A program made the translations under genes and the position numbers. A DNA stretch of 64,000 bases, taken from positions 1-64,000 of the forward strand of contig CAUUFZ010000003.1 of NCBI GenBank assembly GCA_963544575.1, in the 5' to 3' direction. Positions 34,040 through 41,189 of the stretch are shown piece after piece. The notes beneath the pieces were generated by a model, which was given only the letters and a program-made list of their open reading frames with translations, made no database searches and was not told the origin of the DNA. This DNA comes from Nanosyncoccus sp963544575 (lineage in GTDB: Bacteria > Patescibacteriota > Saccharimonadia > Saccharimonadales > Saccharimonadaceae). Each line of letters opens with the position of its first letter. Within the stretch, counting starts at the first letter, position 1.

Positions 34040-34170
34040 TGATAAAAATCTGATTCTTCATCAGTGGTGAAGCTCTAGATAAAACTTCACAGCTTGAATA
34101 GCTATAATACGATATTTTACAACCTCAAGCGAGCCTTTTCTTTACAGCAGTAGAATTGGCTTGAAACTCG
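34040..34170 (-). ncRNA. Structured leader of rpsL-rpsG
   Basis: The leader of about 150 nt can form the hairpins GTGAAG-ttttatctagag-CTTCAC and CTGAT-gaaga-ATCAG shortly before the rpsL ribosome binding site (ACAAGAGGAAACT). It may serve S7/S12 feedback control, which is inference. Confidence 0.4.
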
Positions 34171-34176
34171 TTAGTT

Positions 34177-34205
34177 ATTATACTTGGAATTAGGAATTTT
34201 GTCAA
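34177..34205 (-). promoter_or_regulatory. Consensus promoter of rpsL-rpsG, fused to a terminator
   Basis: TTGACA (34200-34205), 17 bp, TATAAT (34177-34182): a perfect consensus. The -35 is joined to the T run of the upstream gene's terminator (TTTTTTTGACA). Confidence 0.9.
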
Positions 34206-34210
34206 AAAAA

Positions 34211-34231
34211 TACAGCCATTTTCTGACTGTA
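34211..34231 (-). terminator. Terminator of the 134-residue membrane protein gene
   Basis: TACAG / CTGTA hairpin followed by TTTTTTT, which also forms the left part of the rpsL promoter. Confidence 0.65.
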
Positions 34232-34249
34232 CTTTATATCTATTTGGAA

Positions 34250-34654
34250 TTATTTCTTAGATTTGGTTTTTGCGGTAGTTTTTCGGGTGCGAGCCACTGA
34301 TTTTTCGACAAGAATTCGCTGGTTGGCATCGTCGGTGAGAGACTTGCGATAAGTACGAGGTTGATTATCGGTAATCTCAAGTGAGCCAAGATCGTCATTT
34401 TCGAGATTTTGACTAATTTTCGACTCGAGGAAGAGTTTTAGCAGGGCCCAAACTACTACGTTAGTAGCAAGCGCAATAAAGCTAATCAATGGAATGATTA
34501 GGAGTGCGACACCAAGAGCGCGATCTAAGAGAGAAACTATGGCAGCAAGCAAGAAGAAGACTAAGGCCACCAAGCCATAAGTCACCTCGACCAGCTTGAG
34601 TTCTTCTTTATTTTGATAAAGATTTTTGAGATATTTAACAATTCCAAGTTGCAT
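34250..34654 (-). CDS. Hypothetical membrane protein with basic tail (134 aa)
   Basis: Unrecognised. Two hydrophobic segments (about residues 24-45 and 51-75) and a cytoplasmic tail rich in Arg, Lys and Thr (TRKTTAKTKSKK at the end). The C-terminal lysine-rich pattern recurs in other membrane proteins of this window. A TATAAT box lies nine bases before the ATG and no clear Shine-Dalgarno is seen, so the mRNA may be almost leaderless. Confidence 0.7.
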   Translation of the reverse strand: MQLGIVKYLKNLYQNKEELKLVEVTYGLVALVFFLLAAIVSLLDRALGVALLIIPLISFIALATNVVVWALLKLFLESKISQNLENDDLGSLEITDNQPRTYRKSLTDDANQRILVEKSVARTRKTTAKTKSKK

Positions 34655-34793
34655 AATGTCTATATTATATCACATTTTAACATAATTACAATAGTAACTC
34701 TAAGTTAACATCTCAAGTGCAACACCTTAATAGATTAGAGTAGGAAGTTTTATTGTAATAAGACTTAGCTCCGTATTTTACGAACTGTTGCAA

Positions 34794-34799
34794 TATAAT
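34794..34799 (+). promoter_or_regulatory. Leaderless -10 element of the phosphorylase pseudogene
   Basis: TATAAT followed by six bases to the ATG at 34806, which is in frame with the phosphorylase reading frame. Confidence 0.5.
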
Positions 34800-34805
34800 A
34801 TGAGT

Positions 34806-35540
34806 ATGATAATCTACGATTCATCTTCAGAAACTGTTTTCGGACCATGTAACCTTAATCTTGATGCTAAACCAGATAAATGTCTCTTGATTTTTGATGA
34901 TGAGATCTGGGATGATTATGTTTTGACGAATAAAAATCTTGCAACTTTTTCTGCCAAGAACACTTATGGCAGAATTTTTAACACCTATCGCCACCTTAAT
35001 GTGGATGGTGAAAAAATTCTATTGGTTTCACCTGCGACTGGCTCGGCTGGTAGTGTTTGCGATATGGAACTTTTAATTGCTAGTGGTATAAAAAAGTTTG
35101 CTGCTTTCGGTACCTGTGGTCGACTGGACAAAAATATTGCAAAAAATACGATTATTCTTCCCACCGCTGCATATCGCGAGGAAGGGACTAGTTATCACTA
35201 CCTGCCAGGTTCAGATGAAATTGAGGTGGATAAGTCGCTTCTGTAGAAGGCAAAATCAGTTTTTGATAAAACTACTTTGACTGTAATAGAAGGTAAAATC
35301 TGGACCACGGACGCTGTTTATCGTGAGACTTATGGTAAAGTAAAATTAATGCAAGAACGTGGCTGTCTCGGAGTTGACATGGAACTCTCTGCTCTACTTG
35401 CGCTGGCCAAATATCGAGACGTAAAATTCTTTCAATTTTTGATTGGTGATGATGCCGTGGATGGAAATGTAAAACCTCCACTTGAGCGAAATAACCAAGA
35501 AATTTTTAATGCCGCTATTTCTTTATTGCTCAATATTTAA
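34806..35540 (+). pseudogene. Nucleoside phosphorylase, interrupted by in-frame TAG
   Basis: The reading frame encodes a PNP/UDP-type nucleoside phosphorylase. The first part (to 35243) has LVSPATGSAGSVCDMELLIA and FGTCGRLDKNI; after a single in-frame TAG at 35244-35246 the same frame continues with TVIEGKIWTTDAVYRETYGK, GVDMELSALLALA and FFQFLIGDDAVDG to the stop at 35540. The two parts together make one normal-length enzyme (about 243 codons). TAG is a normal stop elsewhere here, so a recent inactivating point mutation is the simplest reading; readthrough or a sequencing error is possible. Confidence 0.75.
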
Positions 35541-35611
35541 AAAGTAATCGTTGTAATTCTACTACGCACCATGCAAATAGATAATATAGATTTATTTGAA
35601 TGCAAACAAAA

Positions 35612-35634
35612 AGCCCCGACTGGTTGCCGGGGAC
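35612..35634 (-). terminator. Terminator of the 160-residue gene
   Basis: AGTCCCCGG / CCGGGGCT-type hairpin (CCCCG-CGGGG stem) followed by TTTTTG on the minus strand. Confidence 0.65.
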
Positions 35635-35659
35635 TATTTGTTTTTAGATAGGAATGATT

Positions 35660-36142
35660 TTAGATAAGTTTGGAACTATGGAACTCGCGCTTAAGATAGT
35701 AATAGCGATCTTGGCTGAGTTTTCCTGTATTAAACAAATCGCCTAACATTAGGAACATGTAGGCATTATGCCCATCCGAATAGAAGTAGTACTTACTACC
35801 GGAGACAGTTGTGGCGCACATTAGATCATGTGGAATACCATTGTAATTACCGTGCTCAATTCTCTCCATCAATTCAACATCCGAAGTGAAAATCTCGTCT
35901 CCATCGTTGAATCCTTTACGCCCGAACACCCTTCCGCCCAGCATACATTTTCCGGGTATCTTAAGTTTGTCAGCTGCGGGGTCTTCCCAAAATTTTGCAA
36001 ATGCCTTTGCAACGGCGATACGGTTGTCATAACCATTAACCCTCTCAAAATAGAGCTCCCATTCCTTAATCATAGGATTATATGACATATTAGTCACCTC
36101 CTTGGTCTCTGTTAAAATGTTGCCTACAGTTTCAATACTCAT
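35660..36142 (-). CDS. Hypothetical protein (142 or 160 aa)
   Basis: Unrecognised soluble protein. It is rich in aromatic residues, with a motif CATTVSGSKYYFYSDGHNAY near the C-terminal third; a similar AT..SG.KYY motif occurs in the gene at 37449. Two in-frame starts both have strong binding sites: ACGGAGGTTTACACT before 36142 and AAGGAGGTGACTAAT before 36088. It is preceded by a promoter and a structured leader of about 165 nt. Confidence 0.65.
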   Translation of the reverse strand: MSIETVGNILTETKEVTNMSYNPMIKEWELYFERVNGYDNRIAVAKAFAKFWEDPAADKLKIPGKCMLGGRVFGRKGFNDGDEIFTSDVELMERIEHGNYNGIPHDLMCATTVSGSKYYFYSDGHNAYMFLMLGDLFNTGKLSQDRYYYLKREFHSSKLI

Positions 36143-36310
36143 AGTGTAAACCTCCGTAAATAGTAGTTTTTGAACATATGTAAAGTTTAGACTAAAGCCT
36201 AAAAACCGAAAAGGGAGTAATAATATAAAAGGATTCTAATCTTTCCTTCAAAAACTTTTCAATGTACTCACCTTCTTAGTGCTAGACTTGAGTCTATTGC
36301 TCAATTGATT
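36143..36310 (-). ncRNA. Structured leader of the 160-residue gene
   Basis: The leader contains a perfect 10-bp long-range pairing: AGTTTTTGAA (36256-36247) with TTCAAAAACT (36175-36166). Inside are AAGGA / TCCTT and TTTAG / CTAAA hairpins, and AGACT-ca-AGTCT lies before it. The closing stem resembles the one in the rpoB leader. No known family was recognised. Confidence 0.45.
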
Positions 36311-36312
36311 GT

Positions 36313-36341
36313 ATAGTAACATAAACACTTTGATTTGTCAA
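36313..36341 (-). promoter_or_regulatory. Promoter of the 160-residue gene
   Basis: TTGACA (36336-36341), 17 bp, TACTAT (36313-36318) on the minus strand. Confidence 0.82.
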
Positions 36342-36453
36342 TATACGATAATACTTTTCTTCAGAAAAGCAAGTGCGATGACAACTTCTAAAATTGGCGA
36401 CCCAACTCTTATCCTCAAGTAAAACACTTTAGGATGTTAACTCAGGTTTAATC

Positions 36454-36482
36454 TTGACAATTTAGCAAAAACATGATAAACT
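36454..36482 (+). promoter_or_regulatory. Promoter of the 120-residue gene
   Basis: TTGACA (36454-36459), 17 bp, TAAACT (36477-36482). Divergent from the promoter at 36313-36341; the 110 bp between them hold nothing I can name. Confidence 0.8.
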
Positions 36483-36488
36483 ATGTGC

Positions 36489-36680
36489 AATTCGTCTATT
36501 TGTGACGGATTCGAATTTTAAGATTATTGATTTTGGACGTAAGTTCCGCATTAGGACATAAGTCCTATTTTGAGGCGTAAGCCAAGCATATTTAGAAAAG
36601 GGCCCTTGAGGTTCCGCCCATCTCAAAGAGAATGGGTGCCGCTTTCACGACCATAAGTTCCTCAGGAACGAAAGTCGCGG
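36489..36680 (+). ncRNA. Highly structured 5' leader RNA
   Basis: This 210-nt leader carries a chain of hairpins: ATTCGTC / GACGGAT (36490-36510), three short hairpins in tandem with GTAA, ATAA and GTAA loops (36535-36547, 36553-36566, 36574-36583), CCCAT / ATGGG around CTCAAAGAG (36617-36636), and GTTCC-tca-GGAAC (36657-36669) enclosed by CGAC / GTCG (36648-36677). The last section is GC-richer than the flanks. The density of stems indicates a functional RNA: a riboswitch-like leader or a small RNA. Confidence 0.55.
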
Positions 36681-36697
36681 TTAGAAAGGTCATCAAT

Positions 36698-37060
36698 ATG
36701 ATGAACCTAAACTTCCTTACCCTCGATACCATTACCCGTATTTCTGCCAATGCTACCGATTTCAGCATACATTATGCTCCGAATCGCGGTAATGGCAAGG
36801 AAGAATATCGAATCAGAATTAGTTATGCAAATAACTATGGCGCTTCGATAATTAAAAAGGTGCCAATCGACGACTCATTTCCTCATTCCGACGAGCAAAG
36901 TAAAGTACGTTACTATTGGGAGATCGCAATCCTATATCGTGACGAGCTTTGCTATTGCCTTGAAGATGAGGATGGAGATCGTGATTGTATCATGGGCTAT
37001 TACTGTACTGAAGAAGAATTGGTTGAATTATGTAACCAAATCCGATACAGACAGCAATAA
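36698..37060 (+). CDS. Hypothetical protein (120 aa)
   Basis: Unrecognised. A soluble, acidic protein starting MMNLNFLTLDTITRIS with a Cys/Asp-rich section (YCLEDEDGDRDCIMGYYCTE, four cysteines in the last third). The start is chosen for the AGAAAGG site eight bases upstream; the frame further upstream (to 36632) lies in the structured leader. After the stop come two further hairpins and a terminator. Confidence 0.6.
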   Translation: MMNLNFLTLDTITRISANATDFSIHYAPNRGNGKEEYRIRISYANNYGASIIKKVPIDDSFPHSDEQSKVRYYWEIAILYRDELCYCLEDEDGDRDCIMGYYCTEEELVELCNQIRYRQQ

Positions 37061-37077
37061 CCCAGGTGGTTTGAGGG

Positions 37078-37112
37078 GTGCGGGCCTTCGGGTCCGCACT
37101 GCTTTAAAGCAG
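37078..37112 (+). other. Twin hairpins in the 3' region
   Basis: GTGCGGGCC-ttcg-GGTCCGCAC (37078-37099, UUCG loop) is followed at once by the palindrome CTGCTTTAAAGCAG (37099-37112). There is no T tract, so these are not simple terminators; they may stabilise the transcript's 3' part. Confidence 0.6.
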
Positions 37113-37190
37113 TCAGATATATCTATTATAACTACCTTCTATTCGAAGGATGAATAATTAAACTACAATAATCTTACAAATTCATTCCTG

Positions 37191-37222
37191 CCCTCGACTT
37201 TTAGTCGGGGGTCTTTTTTTTT
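37191..37222 (+). terminator. Terminator of the 120-residue gene
   Basis: CCCTCGAC-tttta-GTCGGGGG followed by a long T tract. Confidence 0.85.
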
Positions 37223-37303
37223 GATAAAAATAACCCGCCGCTCTAACCCCTCAAATGTAACACTTTGAGATATTAGTTCAGATTGTGAGTGAATATGGAA
37301 TAT

Positions 37304-37332
37304 TTGACAAAAATCTATAAATATGCTAATAT
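37304..37332 (+). promoter_or_regulatory. Promoter of the 169-residue gene
   Basis: TTGACA (37304-37309), 17 bp, TAATAT (37327-37332) with TGC before it (extended -10). Confidence 0.82.
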
Positions 37333-37367
37333 ATGAACATATTGAGTTATAAATCAACCCAATAGAT

Positions 37368-37420
37368 AAGCACCTTAAAACATTTAGTTTTCAGTATTAT
37401 CTGAATGTTTGATTGTGCTT
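37368..37420 (+). ncRNA. Leader hairpin of the 169-residue gene
   Basis: The leader of about 110 nt forms a two-part stem: AAGCAC (37368-37373) with GTGCTT (37415-37420), and inside it AAACATT (37378-37384) with AATGTTT (37404-37410), with a 19-nt loop. It ends shortly before the ribosome binding site. Confidence 0.5.
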
Positions 37421-37448
37421 CTAGCGAAAAACAAAAAGGAGGATTATT

Positions 37449-37958
37449 ATGTCCATTAAAAAATGTAACCTTGAAACCAATTCAAAATCAAACCAACCAA
37501 TCATATGTTGGAATTGGCATCTAGAATCACTAAACGGAGATAGATCGTTAGATGATGAAATTTCTCAAAAATATTCTGACCTTAGGTATAAATTAGCAGA
37601 AGAGGCAGAATTTCCAGAAGAAACAGTGGTCAAATATTCTATATATTCTCAGGAAGAAAACGTAGACAATAAGAATAAGGAGTTCTTTTTAAAGAAACTG
37701 GTAAAGAGTTCTTTATCTGTCTCTGAGAAAAAACAGCTTCTCATGGATTATTTTCAACAGATTTCTGGCAGTATTGATGAGACTACAGAGGCTATGATTA
37801 ATCACACCATAGACTATGATGTTTTTGAAGCTACCTCTAAGTCTGGGAAAAAATATTACCTATTTGAAGAGTTTAGACTTATTGATCCAGAAAATGCTAA
37901 TCTTAACCTTATTTGGACCTATAATCTTCTTGGTGTTGACTCTTATTATGAAAAATGA
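37449..37958 (+). CDS. Hypothetical protein (169 aa)
   Basis: Unrecognised. A soluble acidic protein, 169 residues, with a helical middle (EFFLKKLVKSSLSVSEKKQL) and a C-terminal motif EATSKSGKKYYLFEEFRLID that resembles the CATTVSGSKYY motif of the gene at 35660. AAAAAGGAGGATTATT precedes the ATG. The stop is TGA. It is a single-gene unit with promoter, leader and terminator. Confidence 0.65.
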   Translation: MSIKKCNLETNSKSNQPIICWNWHLESLNGDRSLDDEISQKYSDLRYKLAEEAEFPEETVVKYSIYSQEENVDNKNKEFFLKKLVKSSLSVSEKKQLLMDYFQQISGSIDETTEAMINHTIDYDVFEATSKSGKKYYLFEEFRLIDPENANLNLIWTYNLLGVDSYYEK

Positions 37959-37983
37959 TTTCTGATTAACTAAATGCTTACTG

Positions 37984-38015
37984 AGCCCTGCTATGACAGC
38001 AGAGCTCTTTTTTTG
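37984..38015 (+). terminator. Terminator of the 169-residue gene
   Basis: GAGCCCTGCT-atgac-AGCAGAGCTC followed by TTTTTTT. Confidence 0.88.
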
Positions 38016-38022
38016 ATAAAAA

Positions 38023-38049
38023 TAACCCCGATTTTTAGTCGGGGTTATC
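38023..38049 (-). terminator. Terminator of tig
   Basis: ATAACCCCGACT / AGTCGGGGTTAT-type hairpin with TTTTTA on the minus strand. Confidence 0.85.
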
Positions 38050-38064
38050 TTCTAACCTACGGAA

Positions 38065-39345
38065 TTATTTAGTGTTTTCCTGGACGAGGAAGTTTAAGGT
38101 TTTCTCGATGGTAAGACGGTTTTTAATGTCTTGGCGGACATTAGGGTTCTTCAAGCTTTCAAGAGCTTCTTTAGATTTTTTGTAAACTTCTTTGAGTTCA
38201 TTGATCTTAGCTTCGACAATCTCATCTTCGACTTCGATTTTTTGGTCACGAGCGAGAATTTGTAAGACAAGAGAAGCCTTGACGCGCTTTTCGGCGAGAG
38301 CCTTCACTTCTTTCATCCAATCTTCTTCGGTTTGACCGCTTTGCTTGAGGTAATCTTCAAGAGTAAAACGCTGAGCCTTAGCATTTTGCTCCATATCTTG
38401 GCGGATGAAGCGAATCTGGTCTTCGATAAGAATAGCTGGAGCTTCGACCTTGCTAGACTTCACGAGAGCTTCGACGAGGTCATCCTTGAACTTTTCGTCA
38501 GCCTTGACGCGGTTTTGTTCAGTGAGATTTTTCTCAATATCAGCCTTCAAGGCATCAAAAGTTTCGAACGGACCACATTTTTTGGCAAATTCGTCGTCGA
38601 GTTCTGGAAGCTTAAATTCATTGATTTGCTTAACGAGAACGTTAAAGACGGTCTTCTTGCCAGCAAGATTTTCGGCGTGGTAATCCTTAGGGAAGGTAAG
38701 TTCGAGATCGAAACGGTCACCAGTTTCGTGGCCAACAATTCCCTCTTCAAAACCTGGAATAAAGGCATGAGAACCGAGTTTTAACTTAAAATCTTTGGCG
38801 GCACCACCTTCGAATTTTACGCCATCGAGTGATCCTTCGAAGTCAATCACTACTTCGTCGCCCATCTTGGCAGCGCGCTTGACTGGAGCTTTTTCCGCAT
38901 AAGCTTCACGCACGCGAGCGATGACATCCATAATATCGTCTTCTTTGACGGCGATGTCTTCGCGTTTGACTTTCAATTTCTTGAAGTCGCCAAGCTTGAT
39001 GTCTGGAAGAATATCGGCTTCAGCTTTGTATTCGAGGGTTTCATCTGGTACAAACTTAGTGATTTCTACATTAGGGATCATCAATGGAGCCTTTTTAGCC
39101 TCAGAAAAGGCCATTGGCACGGTACGACGAACAGCAATATCCGCAGTAGTCGAAGCAAGATCATTAGGATTAATGTGTTTTTCAGCGATTTCGGCAGGAA
39201 CTTTACCCTTGCGGAAGCCCTGAACATTAACTTCCTTAGCAAGACGAGCCACAGCCTGTTCTTTAGCAGTCTGCAAATCGTTCTTATCTAGAGTAACGGT
39301 AATTTCCACCTTGGTCTCAGATATATTCTTTGTAGTAACTTTCAT
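38065..39345 (-). CDS. tig: Trigger factor chaperone
   Basis: Ribosome-associated chaperone and prolyl isomerase, 426 residues. The ribosome-binding signature is VQGFRKGKVPAEIAEKHI (about residues 40-57; canonical GFRxGK), the FKBP-type domain follows (GDEVVIDFEGSLDGVKFEGG), then the C-terminal helical arms. The start is six bases after TGT-TATAAT, so the mRNA is predicted leaderless. Confidence 0.95.
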   Translation of the reverse strand: MKVTTKNISETKVEITVTLDKNDLQTAKEQAVARLAKEVNVQGFRKGKVPAEIAEKHINPNDLASTTADIAVRRTVPMAFSEAKKAPLMIPNVEITKFVPDETLEYKAEADILPDIKLGDFKKLKVKREDIAVKEDDIMDVIARVREAYAEKAPVKRAAKMGDEVVIDFEGSLDGVKFEGGAAKDFKLKLGSHAFIPGFEEGIVGHETGDRFDLELTFPKDYHAENLAGKKTVFNVLVKQINEFKLPELDDEFAKKCGPFETFDALKADIEKNLTEQNRVKADEKFKDDLVEALVKSSKVEAPAILIEDQIRFIRQDMEQNAKAQRFTLEDYLKQSGQTEEDWMKEVKALAEKRVKASLVLQILARDQKIEVEDEIVEAKINELKEVYKKSKEALESLKNPNVRQDIKNRLTIEKTLNFLVQENTK

Positions 39346-39351
39346 GACTTA

Positions 39352-39360
39352 ATTATAACA
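39352..39360 (-). promoter_or_regulatory. Leaderless extended -10 of tig
   Basis: TGT-TATAAT (hexamer 39352-39357) followed by six bases to the ATG at 39345. Confidence 0.7.
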
Positions 39361-39409
39361 TATCGAGAGATAGTTATATTTACAACATTTGCTGTGGAAA
39401 ACCATAAGC

Positions 39410-41020
39410 CTAATATTCAATAAAGCCAATCAGAGGAGCTTCACGTAAATGACGCACAAAATTAATAAGCGTAGCGCCTTGTTTGACCCCTGGAGACATA
39501 ATATTGTCGGCGTCAAAGGTTTGGCGAATTTGATGATAAAATTCTTTAATCTCTAAATCAGTATGTGGGCTAGTGATTACACTTAGTGTACGACCTTCGG
39601 CGAAGCCACCCGCAAGCGATCCGCCGACTTCGTAGACAATCTTAGCGTAAGACTGCAAGAAGAAAATGAGATTTTTGCGATTCAAAATGTCGGTAAGGTC
39701 AAATTCTGGTCGAATCGAATAAAGATCGGTGAGAAGTGAGCCAAAAACCGGTAGGTTTTGATGGAATTTATGCTCGATAGATTGTAAATTACGCAGAAAA
39801 TCTGGTAATTTTTCGGCTGGAATCGAGGTCTTATCGACGATGGCGAGTTTTTCCGCAGTGTCATGGCTATTTAGATATAGCTTGAGACCAAAATTAAAAT
39901 TATTAAAATCAGCTTTGTATTTTTCCTGATCGACATAGGACTTATCGGCCAAGGGACGTAATTTTTCAATCTCGCGGTCAATCTTTCTAATACGGAAGAA
40001 GTTTTCGGCAAAATCTAGATAGATATAAAATTTGGCGGTAGATTGAGCGGTGGCAGTATTTGACTCGAGTAATTTAGCCTTGCGACCAAGACTTTCGAGA
40101 GTTTTAAATATGCGACCGTCATAAAGATTCATGGTACGCGGTTCAAGCTCTTTGGCTTTTTCAGAAAAGGCGAGGGCTTGATTAATTGAAGTAAATTCAA
40201 AAACATACTGGCGAGTGTGATATTGAATTGGCTGAACCTTTAAAATTACCTCTGTAATAACCCCGAGAGTACCTTGGGCGCCAAAGAAAATTGGCAGCAC
40301 ATCGAACGGCTTATTTTCGCGGTTTACCTCGGTCACCATACGATAACCGGAGCGATTATGGACGGATTCACGAATTTTGGCGATTACTGCCTGATTTTTC
40401 TCAGTCAAGTCATAGATGGTGGTATTGGTTTTGGCGTTTTGATCATCTGCTTTCAACTGAGCCAATTTAATACCACGCTTAGTCAGGCTAGTAGTCTGGA
40501 AAATTTCACCATTTGGTAAAACTACTTCGATACGATCAGTGAAATAATAGACGCTGCCGTATTTTTTGGCGGCCTCATCGATGAGAGCGGTGGAAATTAG
40601 GCCACCGATGGTCTGTTTTCTAGAGGCCACTACAGGAAGTTCTAGGCCGAAGAGTGCCAGTGCATCGTTTAATTCACCGAGGGTGATGCCAGCTTTTACC
40701 CGTACTAGACTTTCACGAGTGTCAATTTCTTCGATGGTGTTAAATTTTTCCATGGAAATTAAGAGACCGTCAGTCAGGTCGGCACCCGTAGTGTCGAGAC
40801 CGGCGCCGCGTACACCAATTGGCAGCTTGTATCCCTTTTTGGCTAATTTAGCACTAAAACGCAAGATAAACTGAATGTCTTCTGCAGTTTTCGGAATGCA
40901 AAGAAAGCGCGGCATCATTTCCAAGACGCTCATATCACGCGAATAGGCTGCAAGAATCTCCGGTTTATCAGTGACAAGACCAGAAATATGCTCATTCAAA
41001 AACTTCGCAAGTTTATTCAT
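39410..41020 (-). CDS. FAD-linked oxidase (GlcD/D-lactate dehydrogenase type)
   Basis: A flavoprotein of 536 residues with an N-terminal PCMH-type FAD-binding domain: PIGVRGAGLDTTGADLTDG (FAD pyrophosphate loop), VRVKAGITLGELNDALALFG and the KQTIGGLISTAL loop; a second FAD contact is GAQGTLGVITEVILKV. The C-terminal cap is the FAD-oxidase C-terminal type. Substrate is probably a 2-hydroxy acid, but not determinable. The ATG at 41020 follows an AAAGGGTGG site. Confidence 0.82.
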   Translation of the reverse strand: MNKLAKFLNEHISGLVTDKPEILAAYSRDMSVLEMMPRFLCIPKTAEDIQFILRFSAKLAKKGYKLPIGVRGAGLDTTGADLTDGLLISMEKFNTIEEIDTRESLVRVKAGITLGELNDALALFGLELPVVASRKQTIGGLISTALIDEAAKKYGSVYYFTDRIEVVLPNGEIFQTTSLTKRGIKLAQLKADDQNAKTNTTIYDLTEKNQAVIAKIRESVHNRSGYRMVTEVNRENKPFDVLPIFFGAQGTLGVITEVILKVQPIQYHTRQYVFEFTSINQALAFSEKAKELEPRTMNLYDGRIFKTLESLGRKAKLLESNTATAQSTAKFYIYLDFAENFFRIRKIDREIEKLRPLADKSYVDQEKYKADFNNFNFGLKLYLNSHDTAEKLAIVDKTSIPAEKLPDFLRNLQSIEHKFHQNLPVFGSLLTDLYSIRPEFDLTDILNRKNLIFFLQSYAKIVYEVGGSLAGGFAEGRTLSVITSPHTDLEIKEFYHQIRQTFDADNIMSPGVKQGATLINFVRHLREAPLIGFIEY

Positions 41021-41040
41021 GACCACCCTTTTTCATTAGT

Positions 41041-41049
41041 ATTATTTTA
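41041..41049 (-). promoter_or_regulatory. Extended -10 of the FAD-linked oxidase gene
   Basis: TGC-TAAAAT on the minus strand before the oxidase ribosome binding site. Coordinates are accurate to a few bases. Confidence 0.5.
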
Positions 41050-41125
41050 GCATAGGCTTTTTAATTTTTGTAGTTGAATTATGGAATAATTCTGGTTTGA
41101 TTTTGGTGAATTAATTTTTCGTCGG

Positions 41126-41189
41126 CCAACAACTATTTTAGAACCACAGAATTTTCACCAACAACTATTTTAGAACCACAGAGTTTTCA
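41126..41189. repeat. 32-bp tandem duplication at the 3' end of dnaE
   Basis: Two 32-bp copies (41126-41157 and 41158-41189) differ at one base and cover the last codons and stop of dnaE. The period is not a multiple of three. Confidence 0.9.

Noticed and set aside
34806..35540. Reassignment of TAG to an amino acid
   Set aside because: Other genes, including dnaE, the LOG gene and the 485-residue surface protein, end normally at TAG.
36489..36600. Type III toxin-antitoxin RNA repeats
   Set aside because: Repeat units of about 19 nt are shorter and less regular than known antitoxin repeats, and the gene does not resemble ToxN-like nucleases.
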